A stretch of 6,497 nt of DNA from Streptosporangiaceae bacterium (lineage in GTDB: Bacteria; Actinomycetota; Actinomycetes; Streptosporangiales; Streptosporangiaceae). Location of the stretch: assembly GCA_030043395.1 (NCBI GenBank), contig JASHXW010000583.1, positions 1 to 6,497 of the forward strand, in the 5' to 3' direction. The notes under the pieces were generated by a model that was given only the letters and a program-made list of their open reading frames with translations, searched no databases and had not been told where the DNA came from. Every line of letters starts with the position of its first letter. Position 1 is the first letter of the stretch. Shown in pieces: positions 1-5,938 of the stretch. The translations under genes were made by a program, and so were the position numbers.

Positions 1-113
1 TGTCCGCCGTGGCCGGCCTCATCCTGTTCGCCTACCTGCGGGTCACCTCGCCGGCCTTCTTCCAGGGCCGGACGCTGACCAGGTCGACGCCGACGCTGGT
101 GCCCGACGACTGA
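1..113 (+). CDS. C-terminal end of an unidentified, probably membrane, protein (partial)
   Basis: Only the last 36 codons plus the TGA stop (111-113) are visible; the frame is read from base 3. The visible part begins with a hydrophobic stretch (AVAGLILFAYLRV) that fits the end of a transmembrane helix. A short polar tail ending in PTLVPDD follows and would be a cytoplasmic or extracellular terminus. Every one of the 36 sense codons ends in G or C, the strongest sign that this frame is really coded in a high-G+C genome; frame 1 stops early and frame 2 has no such bias. The family cannot be named from so little. It runs in the same direction as pcrA but is 207 bp away, with a strong hairpin between them, so the two are probably separate transcription units. 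Confidence 0.7.
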   Translation, partial: SAVAGLILFAYLRVTSPAFFQGRTLTRSTPTLVPDD

Positions 114-172
114 CGCGAGCCCGCGCGTCGCAGCGCGGCCCCGCGAAGTCGGCGCGTCGCCGAGCGACTGAC

Positions 173-228
173 AACAACGATGGCGCTGCGCTGTTGCTAT
201 ATAACAACAGCGCAGCGCCATCGTCGTT
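173..228. repeat. Long near-perfect inverted repeat (24-bp stem, 8-nt loop); possible bidirectional terminator
   Basis: Bases 173-196 pair with 205-228 with a single mismatch (176/225), leaving an AT-rich loop (CTATATAA, 197-204). The inner loop bases are themselves almost symmetric, so the whole 56-bp block is a palindrome with only two unpaired positions. It lies 59 bp after the upstream stop codon and about 90 bp before pcrA. No long T run follows on either strand, but many actinobacterial intrinsic terminators lack one, so termination of the upstream gene is the simplest reading. The stem is longer than usual for a terminator. A mobile palindromic element (REP or MITE type) or a cruciform/protein-binding site are alternatives. 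The ATG at 180 lies inside the left arm and is not a credible gene start. Confidence 0.9.
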
Positions 229-302
229 CCTCACCAGGCCCGGGGATCGACTCCGCAGCAGCCAGCAGCGCTGAGGTGCGCCACGCTGTCGGCGTCAGCG
301 CC

Positions 303-308
303 TATGGT
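303..308 (+). promoter_or_regulatory. Possible -10 element (TATGGT) for pcrA
   Basis: TATGGT fits the actinobacterial TANNNT -10 consensus and lies just before the start of pcrA. A transcript beginning about 7 nt downstream would start at or near the in-frame GTG at 315 and so could be leaderless. No convincing -35 hexamer is seen 16-18 bp upstream, which is common in actinobacteria but leaves the call weak. Confidence 0.3.
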
Positions 309-320
309 GAACAGGTGACG

Positions 321-2561
321 ATGACCGCGGCTGACTCGCTCCTTGAGGGCCTGAACCCGCAGCAGCGCGAGGCCGTGGTGCACGAGGGCAGCCCGCTGCT
401 GATCGTCGCCGGGGCCGGCTCGGGCAAGACCCGGGTGCTGACCCACCGCATCGCTTACTTGGTGGCCAAGCGCGAGGTATCGCCGTCGGAGATCCTGGCC
501 ATCACGTTCACCAACAAGGCAGCCGGGGAGATGGCCGCCCGGGCCCAGGCGCTCACCGGGGCCAGGGCGCGCGGAATGTGGCTGCTGACCTTCCACTCGG
601 CCTGCGTGCGAATCCTGCGCAGGGAGGCGACGAGGTTCGGCTACCCGTCCTCGTTCACCATCTACGACCAGGCCGATTCCGAGCGGCTGATGGCGCTGGT
701 CTGCCGGGAGCTTGAGCTTGACCCGAAGTACCACCCCGCGAAGGCGATGGCCGGGCAAGTCTCCGCGCTGAAGAACGAGCTGATCGATTACGAGACCGTG
801 GCCGCCAGGGCATCGGGCTACCGGGAGAAGGCGCTGGCCGAGGCGTACGGGGAGTACCAGCGGCGCCTGGTGGCGGCCGGCGCGATGGACTTCGACGACC
901 TGATCATGGTCACCGTCAACTTGCTGCAGGCGTTCCCGGATGTGGCGCTCACGTACCGGCGCAGGTTCCGGCACGTGCTCGTCGATGAGTACCAGGACAC
1001 CAACCACGCTCAGTACGTGCTGATCAGGGAGCTTGTGGGCGGTGGCGAGGCCAGCCAGCTCGGCGGCGACGAGTTCATGCCGCCAGCCGAGCTATGCGTC
1101 GTCGGCGACGCCGACCAGTCGATCTACGCCTTCCGCGGCGCGACGATCCGCAACATCACCGAGTTCGAGCGGGACTTCCCCGGCGCGAAGGTGATCTTGC
1201 TCGAGCAGAACTACCGCTCCACGCAGAACATCCTGGCCGCAGCCAACGCCGTCGTCTCGCGCAACTCCGGGCGGATGCCGAAGAACCTGTGGTCTGACGC
1301 CGGTGACGGGCCTCCGATCACCGGCTACGTCGCGGACAGCGAGCACGACGAGGCCGCGTTCGTCGCCGAGGAGGTGGACAAGCTCGCCGAGGCGGGCGAC
1401 GCGAACCCCGGGGACGTCGCGATCTTCTACCGGACCAACGCGATGTCGCGGGTCTTCGAGGAAGTCTTCATCCGCTCCGGGCTGCCCTACAAGGTGGTCG
1501 GCGGCGTCCGCTTCTACGAGCGCAAGGAAGTCCGCGACCTGCTGGCCTACCTGCGGCTGATCGGCAACCCGCAGGACGAGATCTCGCTGCGCCGGATCAT
1601 CAACGTGCCCAGGCGCGGGATCGGCGACCGGGCGCTCGAGTACGTGGCCGCGATGGCTGCCAGGGACAAGATCAGCTTCGCCGAGGCGCTCGCCAGGCCG
1701 CAGGACGTGCCCGGCATGCCGGCGCGCTCGGGGAGCGCGATCGAGGCGTTCAACGAGATGATCGCGGAGTTCCGGCAGGCGGAGCGGAACGGGACGCCGG
1801 TCGGAGACCTGGCCGACGCCATCTTGGACCGGACCGGTTACGTCGCCGAGCTTGAGGCATCGAGCGACCTGCAAGACGCCGGCCGCATCGACAACGTCAG
1901 GGAACTTGTCTCGGTAGCCAGGGAATTCGACGCGCATAACAATGGCGGCGGGCTGGCTGCCTTCCTCGAGCAAGTGTCGCTGGTGGCCGATGCGGACGAG
2001 ATCCCGGAGGGCGCCGAGCACGGCGGCATGGTCACGCTGATGACACTGCACACCGCCAAGGGGCTGGAGTTCCCCGTCGTGTTCCTGACGGGCATGGAGG
2101 AGAACGTCTTCCCGCACGAGCGGTCCATCAACGACCGGCGCGAGCTTGAGGAAGAGCGCAGGCTCGCCTACGTCGGCATCACCAGGGCACGTCAGCGGCT
2201 CTACCTGACTCGCGCCGCAGCGCGGACGTGGTGGGGTCGCCCGGCTTACCACAAGGAGTCCAGGTTCCTGTCCGAGATCCCGGCCGAGCTCGTGTCGTGG
2301 CGCAGGGACGCCGCCGCTGCGCTGTCCTCGGTCGCGCCGGCCTCCGAGCGGCTGGCGCGGCGCCCCGGCGTCAACGCGCTCGGCAACCGGTCAGTACCCT
2401 CACTCAAGCCCGGCGACCTGGTCAACCACGACAGCTACGGGCTCGGACGGGTGCTGTCGGTGGAGGGACGTGGTGACGACCCCGAAGCCAAGGTTGACTT
2501 CGGCGAGGAGTACGGCATCAAGCACCTGCTGCTGCGTTATGCGCCGATCGAGAAGCTGTGA
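321..2561 (+). CDS. pcrA: ATP-dependent 3'-5' DNA helicase PcrA/UvrD1 (SF1A)
   Basis: This helicase unwinds DNA using ATP in nucleotide-excision repair, replication restart and RNA-polymerase-linked repair. With the ATG at 321 the protein has 746 residues, close to actinobacterial UvrD1/PcrA. Visible motifs are the Q-motif region LNPQQREAV, Walker A AGAGSGKT (30-37), Ia AITFTNKAAGEM (about 60-71), Walker B-type DEYQDT (222-227), motif III GDADQSIYAFRG (262-273), motif IV NYRS (297-300), motif V around LMTLHTAKGLEFPVV (573-587) and motif VI YVGITRARQRL (617-627). The last ~57 residues (PGDLVNHDSYGLGRV...) are the Tudor-like domain that in PcrA homologues binds RNA polymerase. The frame stays open back to 180, but that part runs through the hairpin and has no family similarity, so it is excluded. 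GGTGA at 306-310 could serve the ATG; GTG 315 is an alternative start two codons upstream. No key residue is missing. Confidence 0.96.
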   Translation: MTAADSLLEGLNPQQREAVVHEGSPLLIVAGAGSGKTRVLTHRIAYLVAKREVSPSEILAITFTNKAAGEMAARAQALTGARARGMWLLTFHSACVRILRREATRFGYPSSFTIYDQADSERLMALVCRELELDPKYHPAKAMAGQVSALKNELIDYETVAARASGYREKALAEAYGEYQRRLVAAGAMDFDDLIMVTVNLLQAFPDVALTYRRRFRHVLVDEYQDTNHAQYVLIRELVGGGEASQLGGDEFMPPAELCVVGDADQSIYAFRGATIRNITEFERDFPGAKVILLEQNYRSTQNILAAANAVVSRNSGRMPKNLWSDAGDGPPITGYVADSEHDEAAFVAEEVDKLAEAGDANPGDVAIFYRTNAMSRVFEEVFIRSGLPYKVVGGVRFYERKEVRDLLAYLRLIGNPQDEISLRRIINVPRRGIGDRALEYVAAMAARDKISFAEALARPQDVPGMPARSGSAIEAFNEMIAEFRQAERNGTPVGDLADAILDRTGYVAELEASSDLQDAGRIDNVRELVSVAREFDAHNNGGGLAAFLEQVSLVADADEIPEGAEHGGMVTLMTLHTAKGLEFPVVFLTGMEENVFPHERSINDRRELEEERRLAYVGITRARQRLYLTRAAARTWWGRPAYHKESRFLSEIPAELVSWRRDAAAALSSVAPASERLARRPGVNALGNRSVPSLKPGDLVNHDSYGLGRVLSVEGRGDDPEAKVDFGEEYGIKHLLLRYAPIEKL

Positions 2562-2620
2562 CCTGACCGGCGGTCGCAAGGCATGATCCCCAGCTCTGGG
2601 CCGCGGTTGCTAGCTGGTGG
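2562..2620. terminator. Short convergent gap with weak hairpins; possible shared terminator
   Basis: pcrA and the minus-strand ATPase converge here. Small inverted repeats are present: GACC-GGC-GGTC (2565-2575), CCCAG-CT-CTGGG (2589-2600), and a longer-range CCAGCT/AGCTGG pair (2590-2595 with 2612-2617). None has a strong stem or a T tract. Termination is expected from the gene arrangement, but the sequence support is modest. Confidence 0.25.
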
Positions 2621-4045
2621 TTAGTTCTGCCAGGCGCCGATCAAGTCCTCTGGCGTGAGCCCGATCAGGCCATCAGCGTCGACGCCGGCTCGGGCCAGGC
2701 CAATCAGCGGCGTGCGGTCGTCCGCGCCAGGCAGCTTGCTGCGCTGAACGATGAGCTCAGCGAGGTCGTGGCGATCGAAGGGGCGATGCTCAAGCCACTT
2801 GATCGAGCCGACTGCAGTAATCCGCCGGGCGATCGGGCTGCGGTCAGCGCACACGATGTCAATCTCAGGGTCCCCGGTGCGGGTCCAGTATGCCCCGGTG
2901 ACCCGTGTGCCCGCCGCAAGCGCCGCCGCGGGCATACGGCGAAGAGACTCCCGGGCGACCGGCTCGATCGCGTGGCCTCTCCAACTCGTCCACGAGCGCT
3001 CGATGCGGTCAAGCACGAGGTCGCTTCGGCCCCGTTCGATCTCAGGGAGGTGCGGTCCGAGGAATGCCAGCCAGAAGCGCAGGTGAGGATCGGCCACCGA
3101 GTATCGGGTCTCGCGTGACGGCTTTGCGGACAAGGGCAACTCCGCATCCACGATGCGTCGTTCGGTGAGCAAGCGCAGGGCGCGCGCCAATGACGCTGGT
3201 GCCAGATCGCCCGCTGCCTGGCCGATCCGAGTGTGCGTTCGCTCGCCTGAGCCGATGGCACCGAGCACGAGCCTGGCGTGGGACTCGGCAGGGAACTCGG
3301 CGGCAAGAGACCGCTCACCACTGACCAACAGGGCAGATGTGGGATCGGCGATGGCGTCTGCGAGGTAGGCCTGAACTGGTTGGCCAGCCGGCCACTCGTC
3401 GAGTATGAGCGGCAGGCCGCCGGTGATCAGGTAGGCGTCGAAGGCTTCAGCGGCGGGCAGCCCCGTGATGCGGGCGACATCCGCGGGACTCAGCGGCGGG
3501 ACCGTCAGTTCCGCGGCTCGCTGATGGAACGGACGACCGTAGGCATTCAGAGCTTCCATCATCGCCAGGTCAGACCCGATGCATATCAGCAGGACTGGCT
3601 TGCGTGCCAGCGCGCGATCGAAGACCGCCTGCAGGCTGCCCTCGAATCCCGGGTCGTTGCGTATCAGGTAAGGCATCTCGTCGATCACGACGACGCTCGG
3701 CGCCTGATCCGGCAGAGCGGCGGCGAGCAGGGACAATGCCCCGGTCCAGTCGGCGGGGCTCTGCTGGTCGAACAGACTTGCGCCGGCCAGCGAGCTAGTG
3801 GCTGCCGCCTGCGTGAACTGACGGAGGTCCAGCTCAGGCGAGCGCTGCGCCGATGCGGTGAAGAAGAAATACGGAACGCCTGCTCGCTCGATGAATTCCT
3901 CAGCGAGGCGCGACTTGCCGACCCTGCGGCGGCCGCGGATGAGGATGGCGCGGCCGGGGCGACCCGCGCGCCCGCCTGCGGCGACTCGATCAAGCGATTG
4001 CTGCAGTAGCCGGAGTTCTCGCTCGCGCCCGATGAAGCGGTCCAT
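2621..4045 (-). CDS. COG1672-type P-loop ATPase with C-terminal DUF234 domain
   Basis: The protein has 474 residues. The N-terminus MDRFIGRERELRLLQQSL is the typical opening of this ATPase family. Walker A is GRRRVGKS (38-45), and Walker B is VVVIDEM (118-124) after a hydrophobic strand. A sensor-like strand LLICIGSDLAMM (152-163), the Arg-bearing AYGRPFHQRA (168-177) and the ITGGLP motif (207-212) follow. Residues about 255-300 look like a winged-helix segment. YSVADPHLRFWLAFLGPH (315-332) and the C-terminal part match DUF234, a PD-(D/E)XK nuclease-like fold: EID at 394-396, then GSIKW at 413-417. The Glu usually expected in E-x-K is Ser414, so nuclease activity is doubtful. The start is supported by GAGAGG (4053-4058, minus strand) 7 nt upstream. 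It is convergent with pcrA and divergent from the B12-binding gene. In the first 70 codons 17 end in A or T, against 4 of the first 54 in pcrA, hinting at a different origin. The biological role of these ATPases is largely unknown. Confidence 0.88.
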   Translation of the reverse strand: MDRFIGRERELRLLQQSLDRVAAGGRAGRPGRAILIRGRRRVGKSRLAEEFIERAGVPYFFFTASAQRSPELDLRQFTQAAATSSLAGASLFDQQSPADWTGALSLLAAALPDQAPSVVVIDEMPYLIRNDPGFEGSLQAVFDRALARKPVLLICIGSDLAMMEALNAYGRPFHQRAAELTVPPLSPADVARITGLPAAEAFDAYLITGGLPLILDEWPAGQPVQAYLADAIADPTSALLVSGERSLAAEFPAESHARLVLGAIGSGERTHTRIGQAAGDLAPASLARALRLLTERRIVDAELPLSAKPSRETRYSVADPHLRFWLAFLGPHLPEIERGRSDLVLDRIERSWTSWRGHAIEPVARESLRRMPAAALAAGTRVTGAYWTRTGDPEIDIVCADRSPIARRITAVGSIKWLEHRPFDRHDLAELIVQRSKLPGADDRTPLIGLARAGVDADGLIGLTPEDLIGAWQN

Positions 4046-4074
4046 GGCGATGCCTCTCAGATACTTCCACTGGT

Positions 4075-4113
4075 GATACTATCATCCGTGGTACTATCAT
4101 GAACGATAGTATC
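4075..4113. promoter_or_regulatory. Cluster of GATACTATC-type repeats, probable operator between divergent genes
   Basis: GATACTATC at 4075-4083 is the exact reverse complement of GATAGTATC at 4105-4113, with centres 30 bp apart (about three helical turns). Between them a third copy, TACTATC (4092-4098), repeats TACTATCAT from 4077-4085 at a 15-bp period, and pairs with GATAGTA (4105-4111) across a 6-nt spacer. The block is clearly AT-richer than everything around it. It lies 30-68 bp upstream of the ATPase start and about 95-135 bp upstream of the B12-binding gene. Multiple spaced half-sites suggest a dimeric or cooperative DNA-binding protein; which one is unknown. Confidence 0.65.
4076..4081 (-). 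promoter_or_regulatory. Likely -10 element (TAGTAT on the minus strand) for the DUF234 ATPase
   Basis: On the minus strand this reads TAGTAT, a good TANNNT -10. Transcription would begin near 4069, giving a leader of roughly 24 nt that contains the GAGAGG ribosome site at 4053-4058. It sits inside the outer operator repeat, so anything bound there would compete with RNA polymerase. The -35 region (GTTCAT at 17-bp spacing) is a poor match. A mirror-image TAGTAT on the plus strand (4107-4112) could drive the gene on the other side. Confidence 0.45.
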
Positions 4114-4166
4114 TTGCGAAGTCGATGGCCTGTGGTGGCTCGCTCGCCGCCGTGAGGTACTCCGGG

Positions 4167-4172
4167 TAGCCT
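4167..4172 (+). promoter_or_regulatory. Possible -10 element (TAGCCT) for the B12-binding gene
   Basis: TAGCCT fits TANNNT and would place a transcript start near 4179, about 30 nt before the ATG at 4209 and upstream of its ribosome site. No clear -35 is seen. The plus-strand TAGTAT at 4107-4112 inside the repeat cluster is a competing candidate. Confidence 0.22.
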
Positions 4173-4193
4173 GCCGGTGATGGGTGAGCGGCT

Positions 4194-4199
4194 GGGAGG
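4194..4199 (+). promoter_or_regulatory. Ribosome binding site (GGGAGG) fixing the start of the B12-binding gene
   Basis: GGGAGG is a strong Shine-Dalgarno match with a 9-nt spacer to the ATG at 4209. It agrees with the family N-terminus ([19 protein letters not shown]), so the start is secure. Confidence 0.8.
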
Positions 4200-4208
4200 C
4201 GCCAGTAC

Positions 4209-4622
4209 ATGGGAAAGATCCGGGTCATCATCGCCAAGCCCGGCCTGGACGGGCATGACCGCGGCGCCAAGGTAGTTGCCAGGGCCCTGCGCGATGCCGG
4301 GGTCGAGGTTATCTACACCGGCCTGCACCAGACGCCCGAGCAGATCGTGGCTGCGGCAGTGCAGGAAGACGCGGACGCGATCGGGCTCTCGATCCTTTCC
4401 GGCGCCCACATGACCCAGTTCGCCCGGGTGCTCGACCTGCTGCGGGAGCAGAACGCGACCGACATCACGGTGTTTGGCGGCGGCATCATCCCCGATGCCG
4501 ACATTGCCGAGCTCGAGGCTATGGGGGTCGCGAAGATCTTCACGCCGGGAGCGCCGACGCAGCAGATCGTCGACTGGGTGCACGCGGAACTGGGAGCCAA
4601 GGCGGAAAGCCGGGCCGGGTGA
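4209..4622 (+). CDS. Free-standing cobalamin-binding subunit of an acyl-CoA mutase (IcmB / methylmalonyl-CoA mutase small-subunit type)
   Basis: At 137 residues this is one complete B12-binding Rossmann-like domain with no TIM-barrel catalytic domain. The diagnostic DxHxxG motif is DGHDRG at 14-19, with His16 expected to be the lower axial ligand to cobalt. The S-x-L motif is S61-I-L63 and the glycine-rich FGGGIIP is at 89-95. Length and layout match the small subunits of isobutyryl-CoA and 2-hydroxyisobutyryl-CoA mutases, and also the C-terminal domain of methylmalonyl-CoA mutase. Such a subunit pairs with a separately encoded large subunit to rearrange the carbon skeleton of an acyl-CoA through an adenosyl radical. 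The large subunit is not in the window, so the substrate cannot be assigned. I recall an IcmB gene between pcrA and sucC in streptomycetes, which favours that name, but this is from memory. sucC follows 118 bp downstream on the same strand. Confidence 0.9.
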   Translation: MGKIRVIIAKPGLDGHDRGAKVVARALRDAGVEVIYTGLHQTPEQIVAAAVQEDADAIGLSILSGAHMTQFARVLDLLREQNATDITVFGGGIIPDADIAELEAMGVAKIFTPGAPTQQIVDWVHAELGAKAESRAG

Positions 4623-4640
4623 CTCATCGCGCGCCGGATC

Positions 4641-4695
4641 CCCGCTAGGCTGCCTGGCGGACCGCCGCTGGAGAGCGGGCCGGCGCCATCGCCGG
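4641..4695 (+). terminator. GC-rich nested hairpins between the B12-binding gene and sucC; terminator or sucC leader structure
   Basis: CCCGCT (4641-4646) pairs with AGCGGG (4674-4679) and encloses the palindrome GGCGG-A-CCGCC (4656-4666). It is followed directly by CCGGCG-CCAT-CGCCGG (4680-4695). No T tract follows. The stems begin 18 nt after the stop codon at 4622, which fits a terminator or an attenuator. In such G+C-rich DNA short stems arise by chance, so the call is cautious. Confidence 0.35.
4646..4651 (+). promoter_or_regulatory. Possible -10 element (TAGGCT) for sucCD
   Basis: TAGGCT is a reasonable actinobacterial -10. A start near 4658 would leave a leader of about 80 nt before the GTG at 4741. 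It overlaps the outer stem of the hairpin described for 4641-4695, so at most one of the two readings may be functional. No good -35 is found at normal spacing. Confidence 0.22.
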
Positions 4696-4740
4696 TTGGG
4701 TATCGCTGCCGTGCGCAGCGTCAGTCAGGACGGACCAGAC

Positions 4741-5937
4741 GTGGACCTGTTCGAACATGAAGCGAAAGAGCTCTTCGCCGAGTACGGCGTCCCCGTGCAA
4801 GCCGGGAAGATCGCGTATACGGCGGACGAGGCGCGGGCAATCGCGGCTGAGTTCGCTGCGGCCGGACATCCCCTTGTGGTGGTGAAGGCGCAGGTCAAGA
4901 CCGGCGGCCGCGGCAAGGCCGGCGGCGTGAAGCTGGCCGACGGCCCCGACGAGGCCTACGCGAAGGCAGGCCAGATCCTCGGCATGGACATCAAGGGCCA
5001 CACCGTGCACAAGGTCTTGGTCGCGCAGGCCGTCGACATCGACCAGGAGTACTACCTGTCCTTCCTGGTCGACCGGGCCGGGCGCCAGTTCATGTCCATC
5101 TGCTCGGTCGAGGGTGGCGTGGAGATCGAGGAAGTGGCGCATACCAACCCCGAGGCCATCGCGCGGATCGGGATTGACCCGCTCACCGGCGTGGACCGCG
5201 CCAAGGCGGCCGAGATCATCGAGGCAGGGCGCATCCCCGCCGAGGCGTTCGACGGTGCCGTCGAGCTCGCGCAGCGACTGTGGAACATGTTCACCGACGA
5301 GGACGCCACGCTCGTCGAGGTCAATCCCATGGCCCTGACGACAGACGGCAAGGTCATGGCGCTCGATGGCAAGGTGTCGCTGGACGACAATGCCAGCTTC
5401 CGGCAGGAGCACGACCGGTTCGCCGACCCGACCGCCGCCGACCCGATCGAGGCGCGTGCCAAGGCCAAGCACCTGAACTACGTCAAGCTTGACGGCGTAG
5501 TCGGCATCATCGGCAACGGCGCCGGCCTGGTGATGTCGACTCTCGACGTCGTCGCCTACGCCGGAGAGGAGTTCGGCGGGGTCCGCCCGGCCAACTTCCT
5601 CGACATCGGCGGCGGCGCGTCTGCCGAGGTCATGGCTAATGGCCTGGACATCGTGCTGTCCGACCCGGCCGTGCGCTCCGTCCTGGTCAACGTGTTCGGC
5701 GGCATCACTTCCTGCGATGCGGTCGCCAACGGGATCGTGACGGCAATCGGAATGCTGGCCGAGCAGGGTCAGCCGGTACGCCACCCCATCGTGGTCCGGC
5801 TCGACGGCAACAACGCGGCCGAGGGCCGCCGAATCCTGACCGAGGCAGCCATCGGTGTGGTGGAGCAGGTAGCGACGATGGATGACGCGGCGCGGCGTGC
5901 CGCTGAGCTGGCCAGCGCGGCCGCGACAGGAGCATGA
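4741..5937 (+). CDS. sucC: Succinate-CoA ligase (ADP/GDP-forming), beta subunit
   Basis: SucC is the nucleotide-binding subunit of succinyl-CoA synthetase in the TCA cycle (succinyl-CoA + NDP + Pi = succinate + NTP + CoA). With GTG at 4741 the protein has 398 residues and starts [18 protein letters not shown], the family N-terminus. The ATP-grasp part shows [19 protein letters not shown] (46-64) for nucleotide binding and VEVNPM...ALDGK (192-211), with Asn195 and Asp209 as the expected Mg2+ ligands. The ligase domain contains [11 protein letters not shown] (255-265), [10 protein letters not shown] (284-293) and NVFGGI (317-322), followed by [11 protein letters not shown] (352-362). AGGA at 4727-4730 is a moderate ribosome site 10 nt upstream. 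An in-frame GTG at 4711 would add ten residues without family similarity, and the open frame back to 4474 overlaps the preceding gene; both are rejected. The stop is 1 nt from the sucD start, so the two are co-translated. Whether ATP or GTP is used cannot be read reliably. Confidence 0.96.
   Translation: MDLFEHEAKELFAEYGVPVQAGKIAYTADEARAIAAEFAAAGHPLVVVKAQVKTGGRGKAGGVKLADGPDEAYAKAGQILGMDIKGHTVHKVLVAQAVDIDQEYYLSFLVDRAGRQFMSICSVEGGVEIEEVAHTNPEAIARIGIDPLTGVDRAKAAEIIEAGRIPAEAFDGAVELAQRLWNMFTDEDATLVEVNPMALTTDGKVMALDGKVSLDDNASFRQEHDRFADPTAADPIEARAKAKHLNYVKLDGVVGIIGNGAGLVMSTLDVVAYAGEEFGGVRPANFLDIGGGASAEVMANGLDIVLSDPAVRSVLVNVFGGITSCDAVANGIVTAIGMLAEQGQPVRHPIVVRLDGNNAAEGRRILTEAAIGVVEQVATMDDAARRAAELASAAATGA
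5928..5932 (+). promoter_or_regulatory. sucD ribosome binding site inside the end of sucC
   Basis: AGGAG lies in the last codons of sucC with a 6-nt spacer to the sucD ATG at 5939. Together with the 1-nt gap between the genes it indicates translational coupling and supports near-equal synthesis of the two subunits. Confidence 0.8.
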
Positions 5938-5938
5938 G

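Noticed and set aside
123..160. 9-bp direct repeat GCGCGTCGC (123-131 and 152-160)
   Set aside because: Short, very G+C-rich and isolated, so expected by chance in this base composition.
304..318. Four-codon open frame (ATG GTG AAC AGG TGA) overlapping the pcrA start
   Set aside because: Too short to support as a leader peptide; the same bases are better explained as a -10 element and ribosome site.
180..320. N-terminal extension of pcrA starting at ATG 180
   Set aside because: It begins inside the left arm of the long hairpin, encodes a stretch with no helicase similarity, and good starts exist at 321 (or 315) exactly where the family sequence begins.
1092..2252. 386-codon open frame on the minus strand opposite pcrA
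   Set aside because: Antisense frame created by the G+C bias of pcrA codons; no recognisable domain and it lies wholly within a clear helicase gene.
3278..4009. 243-codon plus-strand open frame opposite the DUF234 ATPase
   Set aside because: No family features, whereas the minus strand shows Walker A, Walker B and DUF234 motifs in order.
4099..4155. 18-codon open frame (MNDSILRSRWPVV...) starting in the repeat cluster; considered as a small antitoxin or leader peptide
   Set aside because: No ribosome site, no recognisable antitoxin fold, and its first codons are simply the operator repeat. A toxin partner is also absent, so a toxin-antitoxin reading is unsupported.
4114..4208. Cobalamin riboswitch upstream of the B12-binding gene
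   Set aside because: The gap is shorter than a cobalamin riboswitch and no B12-box-like conserved segment is visible.
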